From Dacryopinax spathularia (lineage: Eukaryota; Basidiomycota; Dacrymycetes; Dacrymycetales; Dacrymycetaceae), in the NCBI GenBank assembly GCA_037974965.1, contig JBBPFI010000001.1, positions 124,001-188,000 of the forward strand: DNA of 64,000 nucleotides, read 5' to 3'. Below, piece by piece: positions 39,134 through 48,470 of this stretch (positions within the stretch are counted from its first letter, which is position 1; every line of letters begins with the position of its first letter). Under the pieces are notes generated by a model. The model worked only from the letters and a program-made list of their open reading frames with translations, was not told the DNA's origin and made no database searches. A program made the translations under genes and the position numbers.

Positions 39134-41472
39134 ATGTCCACCATATTGCTGTCCCTGCCTGACAAACTCCCCTCGTTGCTCGCGCTTTCAGTTTGTGCCA
39201 GCCTCGTCCTTGGGCTGCTACGTGCGCTCTTCCGCCGCTCGAAGACGACAGAACTCGCGGGTCCCAAACGTCCCAGCTGGCTTTGGGGCTACAGCCGCGC
39301 CCTTGTCTCTGGGACCAGTGGTGACTATTTCGAAGAATGGCAGAAGCAGTATGGTGATGTTTATCGGATCCCCACGGCCGGAGGAGTACGTCCTCCACGT
39401 CTCCGCTGTACGATGTGCTGAAACTCGTACAGGGCGAACGTACTGTACTCATGGATGCCCGCGCGATTTCATACGTTCTGAACACGAACGCCTACAATTT
39501 CGTTCGCCATCGCGGACCTAGGGAGACGATCAAGCGGATGGTGCGTTGGCGCTTGATAATGGTGGAGCCGCGTGACTGATTGGCCCAGGTGGGTGGAGGC
39601 ATTCTTTCGGTCGAAGGTCAGTAGTTCCAGGCACCAGACTGGTTCTTTCTGATTCGCGTTATCAGGGGAACATCATCGAAGGTACTGGATCCTCCTGTAG
39701 TTCATTGCACCGCCGTCTCTGATGCTATACAGGCACCGCAAGTCGATGTCGCCTGGATTCACGATCGCCTCCATTCGGTACTTCACCAGCATTTTCTTGG
39801 ATGCCACAAACAAGGTCAGCAGAAGCGATGCCTGCAGGGCTCTCAAGTTGATTAACTGGTCACAGGTCAAAGACAGATGGCTGGCCAAGATGGCAGCTGA
39901 AGGCAAAGACAAGGATCTGATCATAAATGCTGAGCATTGGTACGTTTCATGCTAATTCGCAAAGGATGTCGGGCTGATTCGGATAGGATGAACGCGATCT
40001 CCTTCGTACGTGCTGCGCCCCACCCCGTTCGCACGTAATCTCATATCCGTTGATAGGAATCCATTGGCGAAGCAGGGTTCGCCCACGACTTCAACTGCAT
40101 TTCCGAAGAACTGCCCCTAATCGGAAAGCTCTTCACCTCGCTCGGGAAGACAAGCAAGAGCTTGGGAACCATGGTTGTTCTCGCCCTGAACCAGGCATTC
40201 CCAATCATCGCGAAGCTTCCATTGTCCCGCAACAAGATTTTTGATCAACTGAATTCGGCAATGCGGAGTGTGGCGACCGACGTGCTGAAGGACCGGAAAG
40301 CGCTTACAGAGGTCTCCGACGACCGGCGCTCCCTCGTGGCTTCGATCAGTATGTAACTTCGGTGCTTGTTCGTCATCAAAACTCACATGTCCATAGTCAA
40401 AGCCGAGAACCGCAACCTTTCGGTGGAAGAAGTTATTGCTGAGGTTCGTACTCCGCTGGATTGCGGCTGGTCGCTCGCTGACCTAGCCACTGCCTCCAAG
40501 ATCAATACTCTCCTGCTGGCTGGCTTTGAAACGACCTCCAGTATGCAACATGTTATTGATCTCTACTGCTCTTTACTGACCATATTACAGCGACAATGGC
40601 TGTCCGTATCTTCGCCTGTCGTCGCAATGACCGTTCTAATGTGTCTATAGTGGTGCCTGCATGAGCTTTCGGTCAACCCTCGTGTCCAAGAGAAGCTCCG
40701 GGAAGAACTCCGACAGTTCCCCGAGCCGACTTATGAAGACCTCGCTAACAAGATGCCATACCTGAACGCTGTCATCCAGGAGTCGCTTCGCACCCATCCC
40801 GCCGTGCCGGAGAATCACCGACTTGTACGTCCTATTGCTCCTCGTATGCTCGCTCGATCAACGTTTCGTATAGACCGTGAACGACGCCTCGGTCCCGCTG
40901 CAATACCCTATCACTCTGCCGACCGGTAAGGTAGTCGACCATATCGAACTCCCAGCCGGCACTGGCGTCATCATCCCCATCGAAGCGATGAATCGCTCGA
41001 GCGTGTTCTGGGGACCAGACAGCCACGAGTTCAAGCCTGAGCGTTGGCTTGATGAGGAGCTGCCGAAGAAGGTCACGGAGATCCAGGGATTCCACCATTT
41101 GCTGACATTCATTGATGGACCGAGGTACGCGGACACTCATACTAGACATTATCCACGGATGCTGAACTTGATGCAGGAACTGCATTGGAAGGAACTTTGG
41201 TAAGCGCCGACCTGACCCATCCTGTGAATCACGCTGACCGTCTCCTGCAGCCGTTGCTGAATTCAAGGTATGCTCGCGTTACATCGTTAAGTCAACTTGC
41301 ATGCTAATATTCTACCCACAAGGCCGCCATCTCCGTGCTCGTTCGCAACTTCTCGTTCGCTCCTCTCACGGATGGATCCGATGTCGAACGCGTTCGGACC
41401 CTCGTCCAGCGCGCCAGGAACGCCGGTAAAGAAGGCCTGTTCCTGCGTGTCAGCAAAGTCGATGCTGAGTGA
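39134..41472 (+). CDS. Cytochrome P450 monooxygenase, tandem copy 2
   Basis: Close paralog of the P450 at 34807, about 527 residues after splicing. N-terminal anchor LLALSVCASLVLGLLRAL, then TTELAGPKRPSWLWGYSRAL, GERTVLMDARAISYVLN, VEGEHHRRHRKSMSPGFTI (across a 16-nt micro-exon near 39664-39679), NAEHWMNAISF, ESIGEAGFAHDFNC, INTLLLAGFETTSTTMA (I-helix), ESLRTHPAVPENHRL (ExxR), FKPERW and GPRNCIGRNFAVAEFK (haem Cys). It ends RVSKVDAE-stop. Introns sit at the same codons as in copy 1, so the pair arose by tandem duplication that kept the exon structure. No P450 reductase is in the window. Substrate and CYP family are unknown. Confidence 0.92.
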
Positions 41473-41725
41473 TCCAGCATTGTTTGGAAAGCAAGTCGAA
41501 CACACAACAATTTAACGGACGAATGAGTTTCTTGAATATCCTGCGGAGAAAACTACGAGGAGGAAAGGAAAATTGGCTGTTCCGGACGATGTATACATAG
41601 CTCTTGTCCAACGCTTGATCACTTAGTCGTTATCTACCTCTTTTCTCTTACATAAACCGTTGACCGTCAACGAGCATCGGGCAGGTAGGTCCCGTACATC
41701 ACGTCCCGTATTTGCTCGCATCCCT

Positions 41726-41896
41726 TCAAAGCTCATACACCTTATCTCTGGGGCTGTAACACTCATCTCCGACGCAAAGACGCCTCTCAGCCTGTGCCTC
41801 ACGTGCTGCGACCGACGCAAGGAAGGGAGGCGGCAAAGCGCTGCTTGAACTTGCCAGAAGGACGAGTAGCGCACAAGAAAGTAGTTTGAAATGCAT
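41726..41896 (-). CDS. Small secreted Cys peptide, family member A
   Basis: A 56-residue predicted secreted peptide. Signal peptide MHFKLLSCALLVLLASSSSA (20 aa), then LPPPFLASVAAREAQAERR and the core LCVGDECYSPRDK. The two cysteines are in C-x4-C spacing and are preceded directly by a dibasic Arg-Arg, a possible Kex2-type site. A likely intron in the 5' leader (41924-41966, 43 nt, donor GTACGT) ends 27 nt before the ATG. It shares the A-R-E-A segment before the core with member B, 520 bp away on the same strand. Too short for routine gene callers. Function unknown. Confidence 0.6.
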   Translation of the reverse strand: MHFKLLSCALLVLLASSSSALPPPFLASVAAREAQAERRLCVGDECYSPRDKVYEL

Positions 41897-42417
41897 TATA
41901 GCACCGTTGTTCGTGCTGGCAAACTGTCAGAGCTCAGACTACAGGAGCACTGAAGGACACACGTACTTGGCGGTGTTGGTGGAGGAGTAGGCAGCTATCA
42001 TCCTCGCACTCCCTGTCTTATGGGCTTGTGTGAGTGTCATCATTGAGGGAGCAGTGGAGTACTGCGTCTGTACGAAACCGATCGATCTGGTCGAATAGGG
42101 GGGTGCTATTGCCTTTTGCAGAAGTGAATCATCCGCAGTTCGACAACTTGAGTTCGCACGCGGAGCACAGATTGACCTGTTCGGAAGTGGATCTGCTTCC
42201 CGTATTTCCTTTTCGATACCAGCGTTGTACGAGGACATCACATCGAAGGATTGCCCTCGAGAACATACGCGATCATATATTTCTTCCGACATCAATACAC
42301 TATAGCGCTTCACGTCTTCATGACGAGATTCCTGCTTAGAATGCCCTTGTTAGGTACAAATATAGCCATCGCAGAACTGGACAAATGCTTACCATTTCCC
42401 GTCACATCTCCGGGAGA

Positions 42418-42600
42418 TCACAGCGTCTCCGTCTCGGCCCGAGTGCAAATGCCGTGCCAGCAGACGCACACCTTCTCCACACACTCGCTTTCCGGGATCG
42501 CCTCACGGGCATCAATCGCGGCAGCCACGGCGGCCGGCATGGCACTCACGCGAAGAGCGAAGAGCGCGGCGATGAGAAGAGAGGCGAACTTGACCTGCAT
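42418..42600 (-). CDS. Small secreted Cys peptide, family member B
   Basis: A 60-residue predicted secreted peptide. Signal peptide MQVKFASLLIAALFALRVSA (20 aa), pro-segment MPAAVAAAIDAREAIPES, core ECVEKVCVCWHGIC (C-x4-C-x-C-x4-C), then TRAETETL. An intron in the 5' leader at 42634-42682 (49 nt, donor GTACGT, branch CTGAC, acceptor CACAG) ends 33 nt before the ATG. The start is chosen because it opens the signal peptide; upstream in-frame codons belong to the leader. The four-cysteine pattern is shared with member F (C-x4-C-x-C) and, with a shorter first gap, members C and D. No clear TATA box was seen. Confidence 0.62.
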   Translation of the reverse strand: MQVKFASLLIAALFALRVSAMPAAVAAAIDAREAIPESECVEKVCVCWHGICTRAETETL

Positions 42601-42683
42601 GCTGGCCTGGCTACGTGCGAATTGGGGAGAAATCTGTGATAGGGTCAGTCGAGGAGAGGGGTCACCAGCGCACTGTACGTACA

Positions 42684-43464
42684 AGAGCCGACTTGAGACG
42701 TAAACGCAGACTGAGCTCGTACTTGCCCATTTCCCGACGCGTTAAGTACGATTCCCGTTCTGTCCTGCCGCGTATCGTCCGTTCCCACTCCATCGGCCAA
42801 GCACCTCCGAATGACAAGCCGCACACCAGATTGTCGGAAGCGAGTCGCACGAACTATAGTAACCACTTCCAGCTCCACATGTATCGCTCCTCTGGCACCA
42901 TGTGCGGCTCAAGCTCCTGAGATAGTTTCGCACATAGTGTTTGCCAGGGAAAGGAGGATAACCACGCAGAGTGGCAGGACGGTCGTACCTCGCCGCTCAT
43001 CAGAATCGAGCTTCGGATAACGAGATCAATACTTACAATTCCTTCATCCATACCGAAATCGTGGGGATCGAGACGGTTTCGCATGGTTGAATGTAGATGC
43101 CCATTATCGCTTAGATGCCGAGGCCGGCAGACTCGAGGACGACGTGTCTCGTGACACAAGCATCCATGCGTCGCGAAAGCCGCATTAGCTCGACCTTCCC
43201 AACGAGTCTCGGAATGTCAAGTACAATGTGAGCACCATCCTTGTCTTTTGTCGGGGAGGACAATGGCCGACAATAACGAGCCATGATGTGTTGTGCACAC
43301 TGTGACGTACGAGGCACTGATAGAGCCAAAAGAAGCGCCGGCAATAAGCGCCCATCGGATGCAACAAGAAGAAATTTGCTTCCGCCCGGCACCGCGGAAA
43401 ACCTTTTGTGTTGTTGCACTTTGTTCCTTTTCTACCGCATCGCCGTACATACGCTCGCGTTAGG
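42684..43464. other. Spacer between peptide B and RSA3
   Basis: About 780 bp between the minus-strand peptide B and the plus-strand RSA3 gene. It must hold both promoters. Minus-strand frames at 43120-43410 (GAHIVLDIPRLVGKVELM) have coding-like composition but end without splice support or recognisable motifs, so no gene is called. Confidence 0.4.
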
Positions 43465-44144
43465 ATGGCTAAAGCTGATTCTGCAGCCAAGAAAAAGCGG
43501 ACAAGGCGAAGAAAGAGGAGAGAGGTTTCGGAATCTTCCTCTTCGGACGATTCTGGTACGGAATCGGAAGGCGCTGTGAAGATTACGGTCGAGCGAACGG
43601 CACCAGTGACGACAGCATCTACAGCACCAAAAGTGGCAGAAGAATCATCGGTCGATACAGACTCAGACGAGAGCGAGTCCTCTGATGAGGATGAACCTAC
43701 AACAAATACGAAACCGGCCCATGCAGAAGCGGCAGATGTAGAAATGGCTCCTGCCGAGCCGGTAGAAGCGCCTCAGCCCCGCAGACGACTGCCTTCCCGT
43801 TCACCTTCGCCTCCTTCTCCTACTCTACCGCCTTTCCTGCCAAAAGAAACGGATCCAAGAGAAGAGAAAGAAAAGCTGTTGAGAGAACGATTTCGCAAAT
43901 ATTGGATGGCGAGCCTCGCGGATGGTTTCGCGGATGATCTGGACGAGATTCGCAAGGTCTGCTGTCTATTTCTTCGCGTCGCTACAATACTCATATTACG
44001 TAGGAACCGAGCATGACCAAGTCTCGATTGGAAATGCTTATCGACTCCCTGGCTTCTGGTGCCGACGTGTTCAGCTCCTCGGTGGACGAGAACAGTCGAA
44101 AACGTACGATGGAGGAGATGGAACTGGTCCTTGGTGAACGCTAG
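43465..44144 (+). CDS. RSA3: Ribosome assembly protein 3 (Rsa3)
   Basis: Nucleolar factor of early 60S pre-ribosome assembly. The N-terminal two thirds is disordered: a basic start (MAKADSAAKKKRTRRRKRR, a likely nucleolar signal), Ser/Asp/Glu runs, then a Pro/Ser segment. The C-terminal Rsa3 domain reads RFRKYWMASLADGFADDLDE IRK, then after one intron EPSMTKSRLEMLIDSLASGA DVFSS, matching the family's 'F..FGDDLD.LR.EPDF..S.L..LI..L..G...F' pattern. The intron (43956-44003, acceptor CGTAG) is phase 0. It sits in the middle of the secreted-peptide cluster, with minus-strand members on its left and plus-strand members on its right. Confidence 0.85.
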
Positions 44145-44382
44145 CATTTCTTATTCTCCTTTCCTGTAAGATTAACCTATCTTTGCATTGTAATACTAAT
44201 CTGGCTCATACTGCAAGCCGGGTTGCGTATGTGCGTGAGGTTGACGGTCAGGAGGTAGTCCTCGAACAGGTACATACAACAAAATCTGCTATGCTGTCCT
44301 CGACAGCTGTCAGTCTGTTCAGCACTGTAATCGTAAGACTTGGTTCCCACATCAGAGGCTTGGTGGCTCGATCCCACCGACT

Positions 44383-44389
44383 ATGATAA
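44383..44389 (+). promoter_or_regulatory. GATA-factor-type site TGATAAG
   Basis: TGATAAG lies 181 bp before the peptide C ATG, with a second GATAAC 6 bp further on. AGATAAG is in the equivalent place in the peptide D promoter (45392-45398). GATA factors in fungi mediate nitrogen, iron or light responses; which one would act here is not known. Confidence 0.35.
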
Positions 44390-44430
44390 GCGAAGATAAC
44401 CGCGGCCTATTTTTCACTGCAACTGCGGCA

Positions 44431-44437
44431 TATAAAG
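44431..44437 (+). promoter_or_regulatory. TATA box of peptide C
   Basis: TATAAAG, 133 bp before the ATG at 44564 and about 59 bp before the leader intron. Members D, E and F have a TATAAA at similar distance (145, 131 and 127 bp). Confidence 0.65.
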
Positions 44438-44563
44438 CCTGCAGGATTGGAGCGTCTCAAGCTCAGCAGAGAGTAAAGGCATACAGACGGTAAGCATCGT
44501 TCGACTCTCTAATGGCTTTGCTCACTCGAGCTCAAGCCAGCTATTGAACCTACAAGCGGCAAC

Positions 44564-44728
44564 ATGAACGTCCGTCTCTTCGTCGCCTTTGTCACTATCA
44601 CCCTCCTCGGGTACGCCGTGGCCAACCCCATTCCGATCCCAGTGGCCGAAGCCCAACCGGAGGAAGAATGCAACCCTTGCTTTTGCGTGTATCTGGGGGA
44701 CGAGGGTAACCCGCCTTGCGTAGCATGA
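44564..44728 (+). CDS. Small secreted Cys peptide, family member C
   Basis: A 54-residue predicted secreted peptide. Signal peptide MNVRLFVAFVTITLLGYAVA, pro-segment NPIPIPVAEAQPEE, core ECNPCFCVYLGDEGNPPC (C-x2-C-x-C-x10-C), ending VA-stop. The leader intron is 44490-44556 (67 nt, donor GTAAGC) and ends 7 nt before the ATG. Closest relative is member D 1 kb downstream: same MNV start, same NP-x-P-x-P pro-segment, same C-x2-C-x-C, and a recognisably duplicated promoter. The C-terminal Cys-Val-Ala is not a CaaX box, and the signal peptide argues against a lipopeptide pheromone. Confidence 0.68.
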   Translation: MNVRLFVAFVTITLLGYAVANPIPIPVAEAQPEEECNPCFCVYLGDEGNPPCVA

Positions 44729-45339
44729 TAGTCTCGGAGCGATGTGACTTGAAGGGTGGGCTGGAAGAAGGGTGGTGCTTTGTAGTCAGTATACTGTCTG
44801 ACCCCATATCAGATGTATTCGGTTGCTGTTATATTTGTGTGTACGGTAATGGATGTGATCTGGGTGGTCATCGTTCCGTCGACCCTGGCTGAGTCCAGAG
44901 CGGCGGAAAGCCCAAAAGTACCTAGAAGACAGAACACGTATGTGGAGTGATATTGTGATAGTAGTTCCTACTACATGTTTCCTGGTAGGTACATGAACAT
45001 CTTCCCCATCGAGACGCTCATGTGCCTCAGTCCATGAGTCGAAAGCACATCTCCGACGCGCTCTTAGGTTGATTTGCTCCAGCTCTTCGAATGATGCAAG
45101 ATTGGAGCTCGTGCTCGGGGAACTACAGCATTTTCACTGGCATTGCCTCTTCTATTAGGATTGATGTGTACATCATGCTACCCGTCTGCATCAGACGGAA
45201 AGCCTGAGGCATACGTATGGACGCGGCGTTGACCATGGAGCCTCCCCTAAAATAAGCCGGCTGCGGCGCCTCGGCAAGCTCTGTCCTCGCGATGCTCTTG
45301 CTAGCCGATGTTATCGCTCCAGGTCTATGCTTGCATGAC
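44729..45339. other. Spacer between peptides C and D
   Basis: About 600 bp. AT-richer 3' flank of peptide C to about 45000, then a stretch with no supported exon. I see nothing else. Confidence 0.4.
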
Positions 45340-45494
45340 GTGGCTCCCATCAGAGGTTCGGTGGTTCAGTCGCATCGAGCACGCTTGTCCAAGATAAGTG
45401 TGTCCTGTTCTGGAGCTCAGCTGCAGCCTATAAAGCCCACGAGACCGAGCCGTTGCAAGCTCAAAGCGCGCGCGACACACTACTGACGGTAAGC
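45340..45494 (+). repeat. Duplicated promoter block, copy 2 (upstream of peptide D)
   Basis: Matches 44338-44496: GTGGCTCCCATCAGAGG, CGGTGG, AGATAAG, TATAAAGCCC, GCAAGCTCAAAG and the leader donor ACGGTAAGC, in the same order but clearly diverged. This shows that peptides C and D arose by duplication including their promoters. Confidence 0.6.
45429..45435 (+). promoter_or_regulatory. TATA box of peptide D
   Basis: TATAAAG, 145 bp before the ATG at 45574 and 60 bp before the leader intron donor, matching member C. Confidence 0.65.
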
Positions 45495-45573
45495 ACGGTT
45501 TACCCCCCGCTATTATTGCTGCTGTAACTTGGAACTTAAAATCAGGGATCGAACCGACTACAACAGCAATAAC

Positions 45574-45720
45574 ATGAACGTCCATTTCTTCATCAGCTTC
45601 CTCGCTATCGCCCTCTTCGGCTCCGCCATGGCCAATCCCGTCCCGGTCCCAGAGGCCGAGGCCGAAGCTTGGAACTGCGGAGCTTGCGGATGCGCTCCTC
45701 CCCCGGGCTGCATACCATGA
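45574..45720 (+). CDS. Small secreted Cys peptide, family member D
   Basis: A 48-residue predicted secreted peptide. Signal peptide MNVHFFISFLAIALFGSAMA, pro-segment NPVPVPEAEAEA, core WNCGACGCAPPPGC (C-x2-C-x-C-x5-C), ending IP-stop. The Glu-Ala repeat directly before the core resembles the spacer that the dipeptidyl aminopeptidase Ste13 trims from yeast alpha-factor; whether such trimming happens here is inference. Leader intron 45489-45545 (57 nt, donor GTAAGC) ends 28 nt before the ATG. The predicted mature end is very small (about 16 residues if fully trimmed) and rich in Cys, Gly and Pro. Confidence 0.68.
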   Translation: MNVHFFISFLAIALFGSAMANPVPVPEAEAEAWNCGACGCAPPPGCIP

Positions 45721-46601
45721 TCGTGTCAGAACGATGTAGGCAACGCGTTAGAAGAAGGATGCTACTGTTCAAACAGCGACGCCTTATTTCACATAGCGAA
45801 GGAATGTGACTGTGATTTTGTCTTGCTTCGAGTGTCCTGACGGCCGTGGTTTGCACTGAACTTGCGTATCGAAAGAGAGGGAGAAGGGGAGAAGTTCGTG
45901 TGAGTGAGAGCCTTCTCAAACAGTGCAAAAATACCGCAAGTCCGATTTGCCGATAAACGTTCGACACGAATTATGGATTAGTCTGGTGGAAGCTGTTGCC
46001 AACCTCATCGCGCTGCTAATCCAGCCTTCGACTTCCAGGGGAGCGGGGAAAGTATGAACCAGGCTGTGCTCCGGCAAGATCGTCATGGACTGAAGATCCT
46101 CCCACAATAGAAGGTCCGCGGGAGTGAACAAGAATAATGTACTGCATCCAATCATCGGTCCTACATGAAAGCTGTGGTCATGGGCACTGCCACATCAACC
46201 GGACCTCGTGATATCAAGAAAGGTTGCTCTGAGAGGAAAACTAGGCTTGGCCAGATTTCACGTCGGTGCTGCAAATTTCATGCAGAGCGAGTGACAAAGG
46301 CATCGATAGATTTGGATCCCAGATCTTGTTCCTTGGGCGATCAATGTCTTGCACGCCAGGATGCGACCACGTCGTCGGCAAAGGGGAAATCCGTCGCAGT
46401 GCAGGCCTCGAAGATCTGCTGATGGGCGCTGCAGCGCTGATGCTTGCTGTCACTATCTCCGATGGGCCGCTGGGCCGCCGGCCTTTCCTTGGTCGCCTTG
46501 ACAGTCCGACGTTTCGCATAGCCCAGGTGATAGAGCTAAGGCCTCAACCAGATCTACATGGCTTCACAATTGATATCGCCGAAACGCAGGGCCTTGCGAG
46601 C
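45721..46601. other. Spacer between peptides D and E
   Basis: About 880 bp with no supported gene. A 208-codon plus frame begins at 46266 but overlaps the peptide E promoter and leader in another frame and has no family motif, so it is not called. Confidence 0.4.
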
Positions 46602-46608
46602 TATAAAG
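46602..46608 (+). promoter_or_regulatory. TATA box of peptide E
   Basis: TATAAAG, 131 bp before the ATG at 46733, in the same place as in members C, D and F. Confidence 0.6.
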
Positions 46609-46732
46609 GTAGGCACAGTTGGCCCTTCGCTTGTAAGTCGTGTCACCGGCCAGCCAAACCACGTATGTCTCGGTCGCTCCTCCTCTGGCTCGCAGCTGAC
46701 GGTGACTATATAGCGCCCACGACATCAGAACG

Positions 46733-46873
46733 ATGCAGTTCGGCTCCGTTCTTCTCGTTATTTTTGCTCTGCTGGCGCCAGCCATCGCTTCGCCGTTGGG
46801 AGACTTGCAAGGCGGGAATTATCCACGTGGAGAATGCGAGGGAGCGTATTGTGCGGATAGAACTTCCTCGTAG
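46733..46873 (+). CDS. Small secreted Cys peptide, family member E
   Basis: A 46-residue predicted secreted peptide, below most gene-calling limits. Signal peptide MQFGSVLLVIFALLAPAIA (19 aa), then SPLGDLQGGNYPRGECEGAYCADRTSS. The two cysteines are spaced C-x4-C, as in member A and the first half of members B and F. Leader intron about 46633-46713 (donor GTAAGT, acceptor ATATAG), ending 19 nt before the ATG. The pro-segment lacks the Glu-Ala motif. It could be a shortened member that has lost the second half of the core, or a distinct subtype with member A. Confidence 0.55.
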   Translation: MQFGSVLLVIFALLAPAIASPLGDLQGGNYPRGECEGAYCADRTSS

Positions 46874-48343
46874 ACTGGGTGCCTCTTGTTGACTGGCTGC
46901 GCTGGACGGGGAAGCTCACAAGCTCGCCACAGTTCGGGCACACATCGACGTCGCTACTGGAGCGATGGAGTTCAATGCGCGGATTGCATACCACAATGTA
47001 AACTGATGTTGCCTCCACTACATCGCGTGGTACGGCCGCTCTAGGCCTTTTGTCGGAAGAAGGACGTAGTGAGTATCTTGCGGGACCATCAGCCTTTACG
47101 TAGTCGAGTACAGCCCGAGAGAGCAGCGCATTGCGGTTTTGGGCTAGGGGTCCACAGACCGCAACGACGTATTGCATACTCATCGCCACGAATCGTGGGT
47201 GACAATACGATGGCAGGAGGGCGGACATGCTGTACGGGACAGTTCCCTGCCACATTGACCCGGACAATCCCTCCTCGTTTTCATCAGAATACAAGAGAGG
47301 CGATTTGAAGCCGGAAGGATTTAGCGGCTTGTGACGCGCGGCGCAGTAAGCCTGTAATCAAATGCGGACGGAAGGAAGGTTTAGCATCCAATGATTCGCT
47401 GATGACTGGACAGCATACGACTCCTGCCGCCCAACGGAAGTACCGGCAGAACATCTAGTCGATGTCCGTTCGCGAGAATCCAGTCACTGTGGCTCATTCA
47501 GAGGGAGGAGACAGCGCAGTAGACTCCGTCGAGGACGATAATGGGAAAAGGCCCATGCGGAGACTTGACCAAGAACCTTCGCTAACCCTCAGAGTGGTGC
47601 TCTGCTTGCCATTGCCAGGGACGCGTCTGCTTGGAAGCGGAGTATGTTGCGTCGTTCAAAGCCGAACTCAGTGCCACACGGGGCAACTCGAGCTGTTCCA
47701 CCCCTATCCAAATATGGCGTTTGCTCCCAAAATCGTATGGTGCGCTCGGAGTAGTCGGTGATCGTAGTCCGCTTCTTCGCTTGTGTCCAGGTTCCGGCCA
47801 CATCCAAAGCCCAGAAGAACACTGACGATTCTCAAACGTCCTTTCCTTGTCATATTCCTCCATCATGAGATTGGCAATGTCTCGGCGAAACAAATCGGGA
47901 TAGAAACGATACTTGGAGGGTCGTGATCTTGCCCTCTTGCAGCAGGCGGGAACGATGCAAGACTTCTGGATCCGCTATGCCGGCGAATTACGATCCCCTG
48001 CCTGCCACGCAGTGGAACAGCCGTGCAATCGCATTGATAGACGTGACAGCACGTGCCGTCGACGCGCGACTCCCACAGTGGGGTTGGAGCCGCCGTCCAC
48101 ATGTTGCCCAGTCATAAGAGCGTATTGCCGAATAACGGCGGACTGATGACTGGTCGTCCGCACGCTGTACAGGTAGGCGCGGACCACACGGCTGCCAAGA
48201 CGCACGAATGCCGGATTACGGATTGGGTGGTTGCTGAGTCGATGTGGCGTGGTGAGCTGATGCTGTCCGAGGTGGTTTCGTGTAGCGGAGAGGTGCGGGG
48301 AGGAGAGGTGAAGACAACCGAGAATAATGCTGAGGCTGAAGCG
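46874..48343. other. 1.5-kb spacer between peptides E and F
   Basis: No gene supported. Frames at 47461-47761 (+) and 46758-47294 (-) lack splice signals, motifs and signal peptides. One short stretch (EAEYVASF near 47640) recalls a phrase common in retroelement RNase H domains, but nothing around it supports that. Confidence 0.4.
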
Positions 48344-48350
48344 TATAAAA
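48344..48350 (+). promoter_or_regulatory. TATA box of peptide F
   Basis: TATAAAA, 127 bp before the ATG at 48471 and 63 bp before the leader intron. Confidence 0.65.
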
Positions 48351-48470
48351 CACGGCCGTATTGAGCTACAGTCTCTTCAGTAGTCTGCCTATTGTCACTT
48401 GCCCAGGTGAGCGGGCTGAGCCTGCGACGGTGCGGGATGTCCCTAACGTGTCGCAGAAATCTCGCTCGCC

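Larger units (their letters stand above)
44338..44496 (+). repeat. Duplicated promoter block, copy 1 (upstream of peptide C)
   Basis: The segment from GGTTCCCACATCAGAGG through TGATAAG, TATAAAGCC, CTCAAGCTCA and ACGGTAAGC has the same elements in the same order as 45340-45494. It also contains a tRNA-like B box (GGTGGCTCGATCCCACC at 44360-44376) and, upstream, CACTGTAATCGTAAGA, which recalls a tRNA-Asn anticodon arm. No complete tRNA can be folded. Confidence 0.6.

Noticed and set aside
44311-44385. A functional tRNA gene upstream of peptide C
   Set aside because: A T-arm-like hairpin exists, but no acceptor pairing or proper D-arm can be formed. Treated as tRNA-like only.
46266-46892. 208-codon plus-strand frame as a gene
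   Set aside because: It overlaps the promoter, leader and coding part of peptide E in a different frame and shows no domain, start context or intron signal.
46758-47294. 178-codon minus-strand frame
   Set aside because: It is antisense to peptide E, has no motif and no splice signals; probably fortuitous.
47600-47700. Retroelement RNase H fragment suggested by EAEYVASF
   Set aside because: Only a few residues match; no other part of such an element is recognisable nearby.
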